From NCBI GenBank assembly GCA_025526935.1, contig JAHLKD010000102.1, positions 1-64,000 on the forward strand: a stretch of 64,000 nucleotides of DNA. The letters run 5' to 3'. This document shows, piece by piece, positions 1 through 8,885 of the stretch (the stretch's first letter is position 1; every line of letters begins with the position of its first letter). A model generated the notes under the pieces. The model was not told where the DNA came from and did not search any database. It worked only from the letters and a program-made list of their open reading frames with translations. The position numbers and the translations under genes are program-made. This DNA is from Cladochytrium replicatum (Eukaryota; Chytridiomycota; Chytridiomycetes; Cladochytriales; Cladochytriaceae).

Positions 1-1228
1 ACATGTTCAGAAGAGAAGGCACTGATGAAGAACTAGGGTCATCAAAAAAATTTGCTTTTGTCTTACGCCTGTGTGATCTCAGAGCTGATTTGAATGCTTT
101 GTGACTATCACGTTGGCGAGTTCTTAGAAAAGGAAGAAGAGGGTCAGAAGAATTGTGGTGAAAGAGGGAATAATAGTCACGGAATGCTGAACGAGCCTTA
201 CTACGCAACAAAGCAATCTCAGGGGGCAAAGGAGTGGTCGCTGGTGCTCTACGACGAGGTGTTGGTGGTCCCAATGTCAGAACTGCTGTTGCCTCAACAA
301 AATCAACTATAATTTGAAATGCGGAATCAATTGCTCCCTGGGCCACTGCACGAGAAAGAGAAGTCCCCACAGGGACCTGAAGTGGTTCCAATGCTGCTGT
401 TAGCGCCTCTGATGTTGGAGGAAGCAGAATCTTAGCAGTTTCTCTGTGCGACTTACGAATAACTTCATCCTTTAACAATTGGAGATTCCAAGAAGGTAGA
501 GGAGGAGGCACAGTGGCCTGAGGATCTGGGCCAGCTAAAGAAAATGAACAGGTCACTGCAAAATGGTCTGAAGGATGGGGAGCCATAGACTGGGGTTGAT
601 CATGCACTAAATAAGAGGAAGCTGTCACATAAGTAGAAGCAAAAAACAAATCAATAATTGAACTCCCTAAGTGGGAACGAAAAGTTGGGCGACGAGCTGA
701 AGAAGAAGCTGGGACAACCAATGAAAGTGAGTGGGCTGTAAAAAAAGGAAGAAGTGCTCTGGCACGGGCATTAGTAACATGATCACCAGTGCTCTGAGTT
801 CTAAAATTGAAGTCACCCATCAAAACTACTGGTGTATCCGAATTCGAAACAAATTGAGGAAAATCAGATAATGCACCCAAACAGTCTTCCGCAGTCCAAC
901 GTGGGGGAAAATAAAATCCACCAATCACGACCTGACGAAACCTAAACCACAAACCAAACCCAGAAGGAACTGATGCAATCAACCTAAATTGATAAGTACT
1001 GCAACGATGTGGGTTAATAAGAAGAGCAACACCAGATGCCAAAGGAGCGTCTGGTGGAGGACGAGAATCAAACAACAAATACTCAGAAGAAACACTGTCT
1101 AAAGTTAACTGATGAGTTTCTGTTAAAACTAAAAAATCAAGCTGATGAGTAACAAGCCAAGCAAGTAAATCTGAAAAATCCAGAGGCAAACCTCTACAGT
1201 TGAATGTTCCAGAACGAAAGGTCCACAT
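1..1228 (-). CDS. LINE ORF2 N-terminus: APE-type endonuclease, truncated by window edge
   Basis: This frame was read by eye from ATG at 1228 to base 1 without a stop (409 codons). Motifs of the exonuclease-endonuclease-phosphatase fold appear in order: FNCRG (residues 9-13), LTETH (35-39, metal-binding Glu), MGDFNF (137-142), a late IIDLFF motif (191-196) and SDH (220-222, catalytic His). Residues after about 240 are the linker before the reverse transcriptase. In this family the protein nicks target DNA to prime reverse transcription. All catalytic residues that can be seen are present, so the endonuclease half looks intact. Confidence 0.85.
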   Translation of the reverse strand, partial: MWTFRSGTFNCRGLPLDFSDLLAWLVTHQLDFLVLTETHQLTLDSVSSEYLLFDSRPPPDAPLASGVALLINPHRCSTYQFRLIASVPSGFGLWFRFRQVVIGGFYFPPRWTAEDCLGALSDFPQFVSNSDTPVVLMGDFNFRTQSTGDHVTNARARALLPFFTAHSLSLVVPASSSARRPTFRSHLGSSIIDLFFASTYVTASSYLVHDQPQSMAPHPSDHFAVTCSFSLAGPDPQATVPPPLPSWNLQLLKDEVIRKSHRETAKILLPPTSEALTAALEPLQVPVGTSLSRAVAQGAIDSAFQIIVDFVEATAVLTLGPPTPRRRAPATTPLPPEIALLRSKARSAFRDYYSLFHHNSSDPLLPFLRTRQRDSHKAFKSALRSHRRKTKANFFDDPSSSSVPSLLNM

Positions 1229-2319
1229 TAATTGCGAGATGTAGGTTCAGAACGCGAAGAACGGGCTAAAGAAACAGTAGCTTCAAAGTCTGCAGCAGGA
1301 AGATTAGAACGAAGATAATGAAAAACTGCAGGATCATGAGTAATTCGCAAGAGGTGAGCAAATCTTTTGTGAACAGCCTTTGCTACAGCAACTTGACGTT
1401 GCTCAAGTGATTGAACAGACCCAGAACGAAGCTGCCCAGGGTCAAAAAGATCAACGGGCACCTCATCACCTGGAAAAATATCCTTGCGGAGCTTGTCAGC
1501 ACAGTCAGAAGTACAAATAAACTCAGCAGTGTTACGCCCAATAAAACTAATATGACGAATGTCACGGGAAAATTGAGGGTTTCCAGAAATTCGATTAATC
1601 AGAATGCGGAGCTGATTAAGTGGCTGACGACTAATTTCCTTAAACCTCACAGTAGCAAAACCAGCAGCACGATCACGAACAGGCTGAGGAGGATTGATCA
1701 AAATTGGTGACTCAGCCGGGTAATCAATCACCAATCTGGGTGGCCGTAGTGATCTGCGAGATAGGGGGTCCACTCCAGCAACCACTGAGCGATAAAGGGC
1801 GGGTTGAGCATCTGCTTCGGCAGCTTCAATACGAACAATAGCATTTGATGCACGAGAGGCAAATTTTGCAGTGCTGAAAGGCCCAGGATTGCGAGTAGCA
1901 GGGGCAGGTGGCAGTCGGCTAGCACTCGCAACTTGAGCATAGGAAGGCACGGCAGAGACAGCAGCAGGAGGGCAGCTGATAGTTTCAACCAACGGAACTA
2001 CAGCAATAGTCAATGCAGCAAAGAAGGCAGCCTCAGTCTCTGGTTCCAATACTGGGAGAAATTGCATTGCACGAGTGAAAGCAGACATCACTAATGGATG
2101 AGATCCAGAAGTTTGAGCAGGGGCCAGCATATGCAGAGCATCCAAGAATCGGTCACGAGGAGTAGGCAAGGGAGAGGTAGCATGATCAGCTGCAGAGGCA
2201 TTCTTCTCGACCCTGGCACGAGAGGCAGGTCGGCGAGTCGGGGGTGATTTTGATGCTCGACGTTTCCCTTTGGGATCAGCATCAGCAAGGGTAAGTGACA
2301 TTTCGACTGTATCATTCAT
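1228..2319 (-). CDS. LINE ORF1, nucleic-acid-binding gag-like protein
   Basis: The open frame runs from 2409 to 1228, but its first codon there is GTG and an in-frame TGA lies just upstream. The first ATG is at 2319, giving 363 residues. The N-terminal third is basic and rich in Ser, Pro and Ala (disordered). A more structured half follows, with an Arg-rich helix-like segment. No CCHC zinc knuckle is visible, unlike many fungal LINE ORF1 proteins, so RNA binding is inferred from position only. The stop codon overlaps the ORF2 start in the sequence TAATG at 1230-1226. Confidence 0.7.
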   Translation of the reverse strand: MNDTVEMSLTLADADPKGKRRASKSPPTRRPASRARVEKNASAADHATSPLPTPRDRFLDALHMLAPAQTSGSHPLVMSAFTRAMQFLPVLEPETEAAFFAALTIAVVPLVETISCPPAAVSAVPSYAQVASASRLPPAPATRNPGPFSTAKFASRASNAIVRIEAAEADAQPALYRSVVAGVDPLSRRSLRPPRLVIDYPAESPILINPPQPVRDRAAGFATVRFKEISRQPLNQLRILINRISGNPQFSRDIRHISFIGRNTAEFICTSDCADKLRKDIFPGDEVPVDLFDPGQLRSGSVQSLEQRQVAVAKAVHKRFAHLLRITHDPAVFHYLRSNLPAADFEATVSLARSSRSEPTSRN

Positions 2320-2636
2320 GTGAACATCAACGACACTTGCGGGGGATCTTCCTCTAATTCGAGGCGGTTCTGAAGTGGATGACGCTTGGTCACGTGATCG
2401 TGAGGTCACGTGATTCGCGAGGAGAATTCACTTCATCTGCCCACAGAAAATTTTCTCCATCAAAGTTGCCTGGGCTGAGAGTCAGGAATGTTTTCCTGAG
2501 GGGCGCGAGGGTGGGACACAGAGGGAGCACGGGAGCGAGCACGGCCAGAAGCGATGAAAATTTTTGAGGGGGGTGCGGCGGGCGGCGCGGCATGCGGCGC
2601 GTCAGGCGCTGCAGGCGGAGCGCAGGGAGGCGGCAT

Positions 2637-2642
<6 letters not shown>

Positions 2643-2693
<51 letters not shown>
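2643..2693. repeat. (GA)n microsatellite
   Basis: About 25 uninterrupted GA dinucleotides, followed directly by a 20-T run (2694-2713). The tract lies between the LINE 5' end and the poly(A) tail of the adjacent SINE (both on the minus strand). It could be part of either element or the insertion target. Confidence 0.95.
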
Positions 2694-2698
<5 letters not shown>

Positions 2699-2997
2699 TT
2701 TTTTTTTTTTTTTGAATGTTATAACATGTATTGACAATGCTTAATCAGTACATGTCACCCACGTGTACTTCAACCAAGATTTGGAATCTTCAGTACTTGG
2801 GGAGCCGTGCGAGCCGTAGGAAAGAGGAGCGAAGGCAATGGCGAATCGAAGGAGGTGTGGCGCGGTACTTGCACGTGACACGATATTGCGAGAGATATAT
2901 TTCGTAGGAAATTCGAATCCAGTCCCCTATAGGATTCGAACCGCGGAGTTTAGCTTCGAAAAGTCGCATTCGTACCGACTGAGCCACTATGAGTCCC
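2694..2997 (-). mobile_element. tRNA-derived SINE with poly(A) tail
   Basis: On the minus strand this begins GGGACTCATAG, carries a perfect box A (TGGCTCAGTCGG, 2986-2975) and a perfect box B (GGTTCGAATCC, 2942-2932) at tRNA-like spacing. A unique body of about 220 nt follows and ends in A20 (2713-2694). The acceptor and T stems do not pair, so it is not a functional tRNA. Pol III head, body and A-tail are the SINE pattern; the LINE next door could supply the machinery. Another A20 tract (minus strand, 3017-2998) lies immediately upstream. No clear target-site duplication was found. Confidence 0.65.
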
Positions 2998-3058
2998 TTT
3001 TTTTTTTTTTTTTTTTTAACAATATTATTATTTATTTTGCACATACAATGAAAAACAC

Positions 3059-3132
3059 GGGCTATTAGTTCAGTTGGATAGAACGTCTGACTACGAATCA
3101 GGAGGTCGTAGGTTCGAGCCCTACATGGCTCG
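3059..3132 (+). tRNA. tRNA-Arg (anticodon ACG)
   Basis: A full cloverleaf can be drawn: acceptor 3059-3065 with 3125-3131 (two G-U pairs), D stem GTTC/GAAC, anticodon stem TCTGA/TCAGG with loop CTACGAA, T arm GTAGG-TTCGAGC-CCTAC, discriminator G3132. Boxes A (TAGTTCAGTTGG) and B (GGTTCGAGCCC) are intact. The ACG anticodon (A34 read as inosine) decodes CGN arginine codons. No intron. The first T5 terminator is about 30 nt downstream, inside the flanking repeats. Confidence 0.9.
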
Positions 3133-3301
3133 TTAAGTCGGAAGCGTAAAATTGAAGAACATTTTTGAAGGAGCTTGTTAATCAGGGAATGGAACAATCA
3201 AAATCTTTTTTAAGGAGCTTGTTAAGTCGGGAATGGAACGATCAAAAACTTTTTTAAGGACCTTGTTAAGTAGGAAATGGAACGATCAAAAACTTTTTTA
3301 A
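3127..3301. repeat. 44-bp tandem repeats directly behind the tRNA
   Basis: Three clear 44-bp units (3170-3213, 3214-3257, 3258-3301) differ by a few bases. A fourth, more diverged unit (about 3127-3169) begins inside the tRNA 3' end. Each unit ends in a T5-T7 run that would act as a Pol III terminator for the tRNA. Confidence 0.85.
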
Positions 3302-3326
3302 GTAGCTCTTAGGCAACTCGTAACAG

Positions 3327-3405
3327 TTGTTAGCAACCTGAAAACTATTTTGTAGTTTAGGCATTCTTAACTTTTGTTAGCAACCTGAAAGCTGTTTTGT
3401 AGTTT
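3327..3405. repeat. Pair of 32-bp direct repeats
   Basis: The copies at 3327-3358 and 3374-3405 share TTGTTAGCAACCTGAAA and a TTTTGTAGTTT end, with two mismatches. Function unknown. Confidence 0.75.
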
Positions 3406-4932
3406 GAGTAGTGTTAATCCTCTTGGATAACAGTGCAACGCTCAAAAGACTCTCCTCTCTGGGCTCCACAACAACTGGCTGTTACTTTTGGTGTTTGATT
3501 GTAAGGAATTTCGTTCGCAATGGTAGGCCTAAAGAAAAACAGTTGAAAGAAGTCCCTGAATCTGTATACATGAGCCCTACCCTTGTCTGGAAAAAACAAA
3601 GTAAAGCTAAAAACACTTAAACACACACTCGACAGAAAAGAATAAGAAAATTATGAAACAATTAATACATGCAAATGTATGTATTTATGGCAGCTTTTAT
3701 GCACAGAAATCCTTTTATGGAAATAGGTGTGTGTGTGACGAAAAATTGGATGTGTTTATGCTCCACCTGTTTGATGTTTTGGGCTTGCTATTTTAAGCCA
3801 CTGCACCAAAACCCCTGTTTGAGCAACCTGTCGTTTTGTTATTAATCCGGAAACTAATTATTGTGTGACCACCTATCTGTAGTATGTGACATTAAAACAC
3901 ATCTTTTAATCTGAACCATTTTATCAGATTGGTGCAAAGAATTCAGAAATTCTAGCAAATAAAAGGCAGAATCCTGTTTCAAAACTAACTGGAACAAAAT
4001 CGACCTCCCAAGAAACCCGACCACCTCATACTTGGAGCTGGTGGATGCTCAACAGTTCCCGGCTGATTGTGCTCACGTTTAGGATGCTTGCAGGTTGCCC
4101 TAGTGCAAACCTCGTTTAGATCCCAGCCAAGAATGTACGCATCACAGGGAGGGCATAACTCCCAAAGCGAGAAGAAAATTCAAAATATACCGTGCCGTGG
4201 AAAGTTTGTGAATGAAAAGCAGGTACAGTTACATGTATTGATCACATTGATCTGATCTTCAGCTAACATTAACCCCGATTATCAATTGTTCCACCAAACA
4301 AATGGAGTACCATAGTATGTTCTCGTGTAATTCAGTAATTGAGTTTCAGATAAAGAGTCATCGGTAATCTTGGAATCATTAAAAGGAGGGTAATTGAGAT
4401 CATGCTTGAACAGTACGTGACTTTTTTTTCGTATACAGAAGTTAAGTCCAACTCAGGGTCTTGTGTGGCGTTAAAGACACATGTGATAAATCAAACACAT
4501 GTTCTTGTGCATCCAAATAAAGAGGATGTGGCAAGGTAAGGATGTTTTGTTAAATTTCTCATTACCACAAACTACAAGAGGTAACCTAGGGGCTGTTCAA
4601 TTTTTGTGCGGAAAAGCTGCCATATTTTTGTGTGAAAAAGCCGCTTTATTCCCACCCCAAATCTTAAGAGAGTTTTAAACATTCTTTTACTGGAAGGGCC
4701 AAACAAACCATAACGCTGGTTAATATAGCTTTCTGCAACTGAAGATATGAGTTATGCTTCTCTTATCTTTGACACAAAACTGCCATAAACTGTGCAAATA
4801 AGTAAATTATCAGAATCAGTATTGCCAACCGTAATACTACTTTTGAAAAAGGTGAAATACACATTGAATTTGTCATTCCTTTCAATGTTGGCGGTCTGTC
4901 TTAAATTCAGTTGAACAATTGAGATATAAAAT
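3406..4932. other. AT-rich intergenic stretch, no gene recognised
   Basis: About 1.5 kb with only short, low-quality frames on both strands and no recognisable domain or RNA. It lies between the repeat cluster and the 3' end of the TTC1 homologue. Confidence 0.6.
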
Positions 4933-5946
4933 TTACTTTTTTGCCTCATTATTCATTTGAACACTATATGAGCCAGTCTTTGGATCTTGTTTCATCTGAA
5001 AGTTGTCTAATGTCATCCCGAACATTCCCAGAAACTGATTCCCCACATCTTTAAGTTTCCCTTGAGAGTCAATGTTTTGTTCAGTTGATATCTCTATCCG
5101 TTTTGTTCACTCCTTACCCATCATTTCTTCTGTTTCCCTCTTCTTCTGTAGTTCAATTCTTGCAGGAAGTTGTGAATGGAGTTTCTGTATCTCTTGATCT
5201 CCTGGAAAAGGCTTCAAGTATTCTTCACAGTCTGTGTTCAAACCATATCAAGTTTAGTGGTGAAAGTAAGGGAAACAAGTGCATACCCTTTAGTGATGCC
5301 TCTAATGCTGACCACTTTCCCCACTCCCAGTTTGCCCTTGCACGCCGTTTCAAAGCTTTTGAGAAGTGTGGATTGTTCTCCAACGCTGTGAAAAAATCGA
5401 CCATCAGATCATTTGGGACATACAGAAGACAAAATTGGCACCTTTTGTACAATAACCAACTGCGTCTTCATAACTTTTCTGCGGTGAATGGTGTTCAAAT
5501 TTACTGTAATTGAAAAGATGCTAGTAACAAACCTGCTCCATTAGGCATGCAGCAACATTGGAATTGTAGATAGCAATAGCTTCTTTCCGGTCATCTGGGC
5601 ACAACTCGATTGCCTTCGCATATCTGCAATAAGTGAATCAGCATCACAATGATTCACTACAAATAGCGTTACTGCTAAACCTTGATTTAGCCTCTTCAAA
5701 CTCCTTCTTTTTGAATAGTGTATTCCCTTCCTCCTTTTGTTTTTCCGCCTCAATAAAAAGCACCTTACGGATATGAAGAATGTTAGTTTGGATGGAATAT
5801 CATACACAGCCAGATTCACATGGACCTCTATTTTCCAATTTGCATTATTTCCGCACCTCTTTTTCTTCCTCGGTCAGCTCGAGTTCCTCTGGCAGCTCCT
5901 CCTCGTCTTCGCCTTGGTGGTTGTTGTCCATGTGGATTCCGTTCAT
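4933..5946 (-). CDS. TTC1: TPR-domain co-chaperone, TTC1 homologue
   Basis: Seven exons: 5946-5857, 5748-5681, 5623-5533, 5478-5442, 5385-5287, 5231-5118, 5060-4933; 627 nt, 208 residues. After an acidic N-terminus come TPR helices (KEEGNTLFKKKEFEEA; YAKAIELCPDD; NPHFSKALKRRARANWE). The ending (GKLKDVGNQFLGMFGM, then DNFQMKQDPKTGSYSV) matches the conserved C-terminal signature of animal TTC1. TTC1 is a cytosolic adaptor that binds Hsp90/Hsp70 tails and G-alpha proteins. The protein is shorter than human TTC1 (292 aa), mostly in the N-terminal tail. Its start codon lies 41 bp from that of the divergent GRASP gene. Confidence 0.9.
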
Positions 5947-5987
5947 TGCCGCACGTTGATCACGTGTTGCTGTGGTTTGTTGCAAAA

Positions 5988-8353
5988 ATGTAAATATTCT
6001 GGACGTGTTTCGGAGCGCAGATCTGGTGCCTCGAGCTCGGAATGTGAACTTGATTCTTTACGTTTGGGATCTCAACCCTGTTGTTTTTCCATTTTCAACG
6101 GTCTCACATTCTATGCGATTAATCGACTTATTAGGGGCAATGCTCAGTCTGGTGACGAATCGACGAGAGGCTACCACGTTTTAAAGGTACTCCCGGTTTG
6201 TTTTCAAATCTACATCGTTAACTAAGTGCTTTCGGAATTCAACCAGGTCGTCCCAAATTCCCCTGCCGACACCGCTGGTCTCGAGCCATACTTTGACTAC
6301 GTCCTCTCCATCAATAACATCCGCTTGGATCAAGACAACGCCACCATTCTCGTCCAGAACGTGCATGGATCTCTCGGGGTCCCTGTATCGTTGTACGTGT
6401 ACAGCAGCAAGAGCCAGAGTGTTCGTGAAGTTCTCATAACGCCGTCGGACTGGCTTGGCAGAACGCAGGGTGACGGGTTCGTGGGCTGCTCTGTGCGTTT
6501 CTGCGATTATGACGGGGCGTCTGATCACGTATGGCATATCTTGGTATGGCTCCGAATCAGTCGACAAAGGTTGAAACTGGTCACTTACGGAAATGATGAG
6601 CAGGAAGTGCAGCCCAATTCGCCGGCGGAGACAGCGGGACTGTGTCCTCATGTCGACTATATCATAGGAACACCTCATACTACGTTGAAGGAAAAAGATG
6701 ATCTGTATAAGCTCGTCGAGCAGAGCATCGGCAGACCTCTGCAGTTATTTGTGTACAACACAGAATGGGATAGTGTTCGTGAGGTATGTCATGTGTTGCA
6801 CGGCGCTCACCGCTTTCTTAACATGTTGTCCGTCCGTCTTCAGGTTCTGATTGTACCCAAGACAGGTATGACTTGGCCAATTTTTGCTTTATAGACATAG
6901 TCCAAACGTTTTGACTCCTGTGTCGTATAAAAAGGATGGGGTGGTCCCGGATGGTAAGTGAAAGACTTTGTGAAATGCCATAGCAGCTTGATTGATCGCT
7001 GTCTGTGCTTGACACAGTCTTGGTTGTGATGTAGGTTACGGGTAAGTGTTTCCCATTGGTAGTTTATGGTATTCTCAACAAATTTTCAGATACTTGCATC
7101 GAATCCCTGCACGTCCGCCAACTGCTGTAGATGGTGAAACAGAAAGAGACCATGCAAGTGGAGCACTGCTAGCGATTTCAGCAGATGTTCGTCCAAGTCG
7201 TGTTTCAAATGTCAAGGTGATGTGAATCTTTTTCGGGAGCGACTTTTCGATCCTTAAGGTGTTAGTTCAGGTACCGCATGTGTTCTCTAGTGCGGGGATG
7301 GTTGGCCACGCTCACGACCAAGGCCACGAGCACGGACATTCTCACGGGGATGAGCACCACGGTCACGACCACGGGGACGACCACGGGCACGACCACGGGC
7401 ACGACCGCGGGTATTCGCACGATCATGGAGGGTATAATGGAGCTCATGACGATCATCACGGTCACGATCACGGGCATGATGATCACGAGCATGACAACCA
7501 TCACCATGACCACTACCACGCTAACCCACACGATCGGGAGGCATATGGTTTAGGCTTTGGGAACCAGCCGGCGCATGATTTTACACAGTATGGGCAAACC
7601 AAACTGGTGGGGCTCGAAAATGATCATCGTCACGATGATCACGCTAATCACCATGATCATGATCTGCAAGGGCACGATCATGGCAATGGTACCCATCATC
7701 ACGACCATTCGGCTGTTTCACCCAGCCGTGACCATGGGGACTCGCATCATGGCCATGATCACGGAGATTCTCACCACCACGGCCACGATCATGACGACTC
7801 TCAACACGGCCATGACCACTCCGAGGCTCACCACCCCACATCTGTTCCCGTTGTCGTTTCCCCCGTAACCTCTTCCGTCCAGTTGCTCACCTCCTCAAGC
7901 GCGCAGAACCCTCCCCGCCGCGCTTCGAACGCCACCGCCGATACCACTCCTTCGATCGCCCCCGAAATCGACACCTCCGACACGCCATCATCTCAACGGC
8001 ACCGACAACCACCCCCGACTTTCGGAGCCCCAGGCGGTGCAATGGCTGCCGCGAATCCCTTTCGTGCGATCAAACCCCAGCATACTCCGCGTGCACCGCT
8101 TGCGTACCAAGCGCCCATCATGGAAGTACCTTCGGCGGAACAGAAACAAGGTCCGCCGTCGCGTCCGGGGTCAGGATTGTCGTGGAACGCACAGGGTACG
8201 AGCCCACAACTTGGGGCTGCGGCACCGCCGAGGGACAAAGTTGTGTCGCCAGGCCCGCTGTCCGCGGGGAGCAAAACGTCTCCCGTTCCAGCGGCTGCTT
8301 TGCCGTCGGCATCGCTGTTGTTTGGGAACAGCGACGGCAAGTCTTGGTTTTGA
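5988..8353 (+). CDS. GRASP Golgi stacking protein with a His-rich C-terminal tail
   Basis: Nine exons: 5988-5989, 6135-6186, 6247-6543, 6604-6783, 6844-6865, 6935-6953, 7018-7041, 7090-7216, 7271-8353; 1,806 nt, 601 residues. The protein starts MGNAQS, a typical myristoylation signal. Two PDZ-like halves follow: GYHVLK...NSPADTAGLEPYFDYVL, and NSPAETAGL...VDYIIG ending GCDVGYGYLHRIPARP. This is the GRASP55/65/Grh1 architecture, a cis-Golgi membrane tether also used in unconventional secretion. Residues about 254-429 hold 58 histidines mixed with Asp and Gly, then a Pro/Ser-rich tail. The start model, with ATG split AT|G by an intron, is inferred: it is the only way found to place Met-Gly in frame. 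Confidence 0.88.
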
Positions 8354-8885
8354 TCCTCCATAGATTTTTTCAATTTTGAGAGAGAAAAGGATGTAATCTA
8401 TATAATACATCCTGAGCAGCGCAGGGCCGTAATAACTTCAGCATCAAATCGTGGCGATTTGTTCTTCAGATCAAAGATTCGCACCCACAGCCACATCTTC
8501 ACACGCACCTGTAAGAGTTTGGTCAACACGTGTCACCTGACAAAATTGATTATTACCTTTTTTGGATAATGTTTCAGCATTCGAAACATCTTGTTTTACT
8601 TCTTTGTCTACCTTTTTGCCATGATTTCTTATTTTGGAAATATTTGTTTTGAGAAACGTTTTAAGAATGCTTTACTTGATTACTTACCGCTTCTTTTCTT
8701 CCGAATTTTTCCACTTGTTCTTTATAAGTTTGAATGTTTCCTCTTATTCTGTTTAGTTTCTGTTATCTCAATAATCTATGTGATATTTCCTCACAACTTA
8801 CCTTGAACAATCTCGACCCAAACGCGAGTGCACCGATCTGTCCACGTGGCGAAGTATCCCTTTCAGCACCGACGCACAACCAAAC
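8354..8885. other. Pyrimidine-rich intergenic region
   Basis: Between GRASP and CWC25. A T-rich stretch (8560-8810) gives a hydrophobic-looking ORF that is probably composition only. No gene supported. The last 100 bp serve as the CWC25 promoter. Confidence 0.5.

Larger units (their letters stand above)
1..2642 (-). mobile_element. LINE-type non-LTR retrotransposon, 3' part outside window
   Basis: Two overlapping minus-strand frames form the usual LINE order: an ORF1 (2319-1228) and an ORF2 that opens with an AP-like endonuclease (1228-1). The reverse transcriptase and 3' tail must lie left of base 1. The GC-rich stretch 2410-2642 looks like the 5' UTR and abuts an (AG)n tract. No internal stop is seen in either frame, so this copy may be young. 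The clade (L1/Tad1-like) is inferred from gene order and endonuclease type only, since the RT is not visible. Confidence 0.85.

Noticed and set aside
2390-2737. 115-residue minus-strand frame with Lys and Ser/Leu runs
   Set aside because: It is a translation of the A20 and (CT)n tracts plus the LINE 5' UTR.
2790-3197. 135-residue minus-strand frame across the SINE and tRNA-Arg
   Set aside because: It reads through a tRNA and repeats; no protein character.
7262-7868. Antisense and alternate frames rich in Val, Met and Thr over the GRASP His-rich region
   Set aside because: They mirror the CAC/GAC repeat bias of the real frame.
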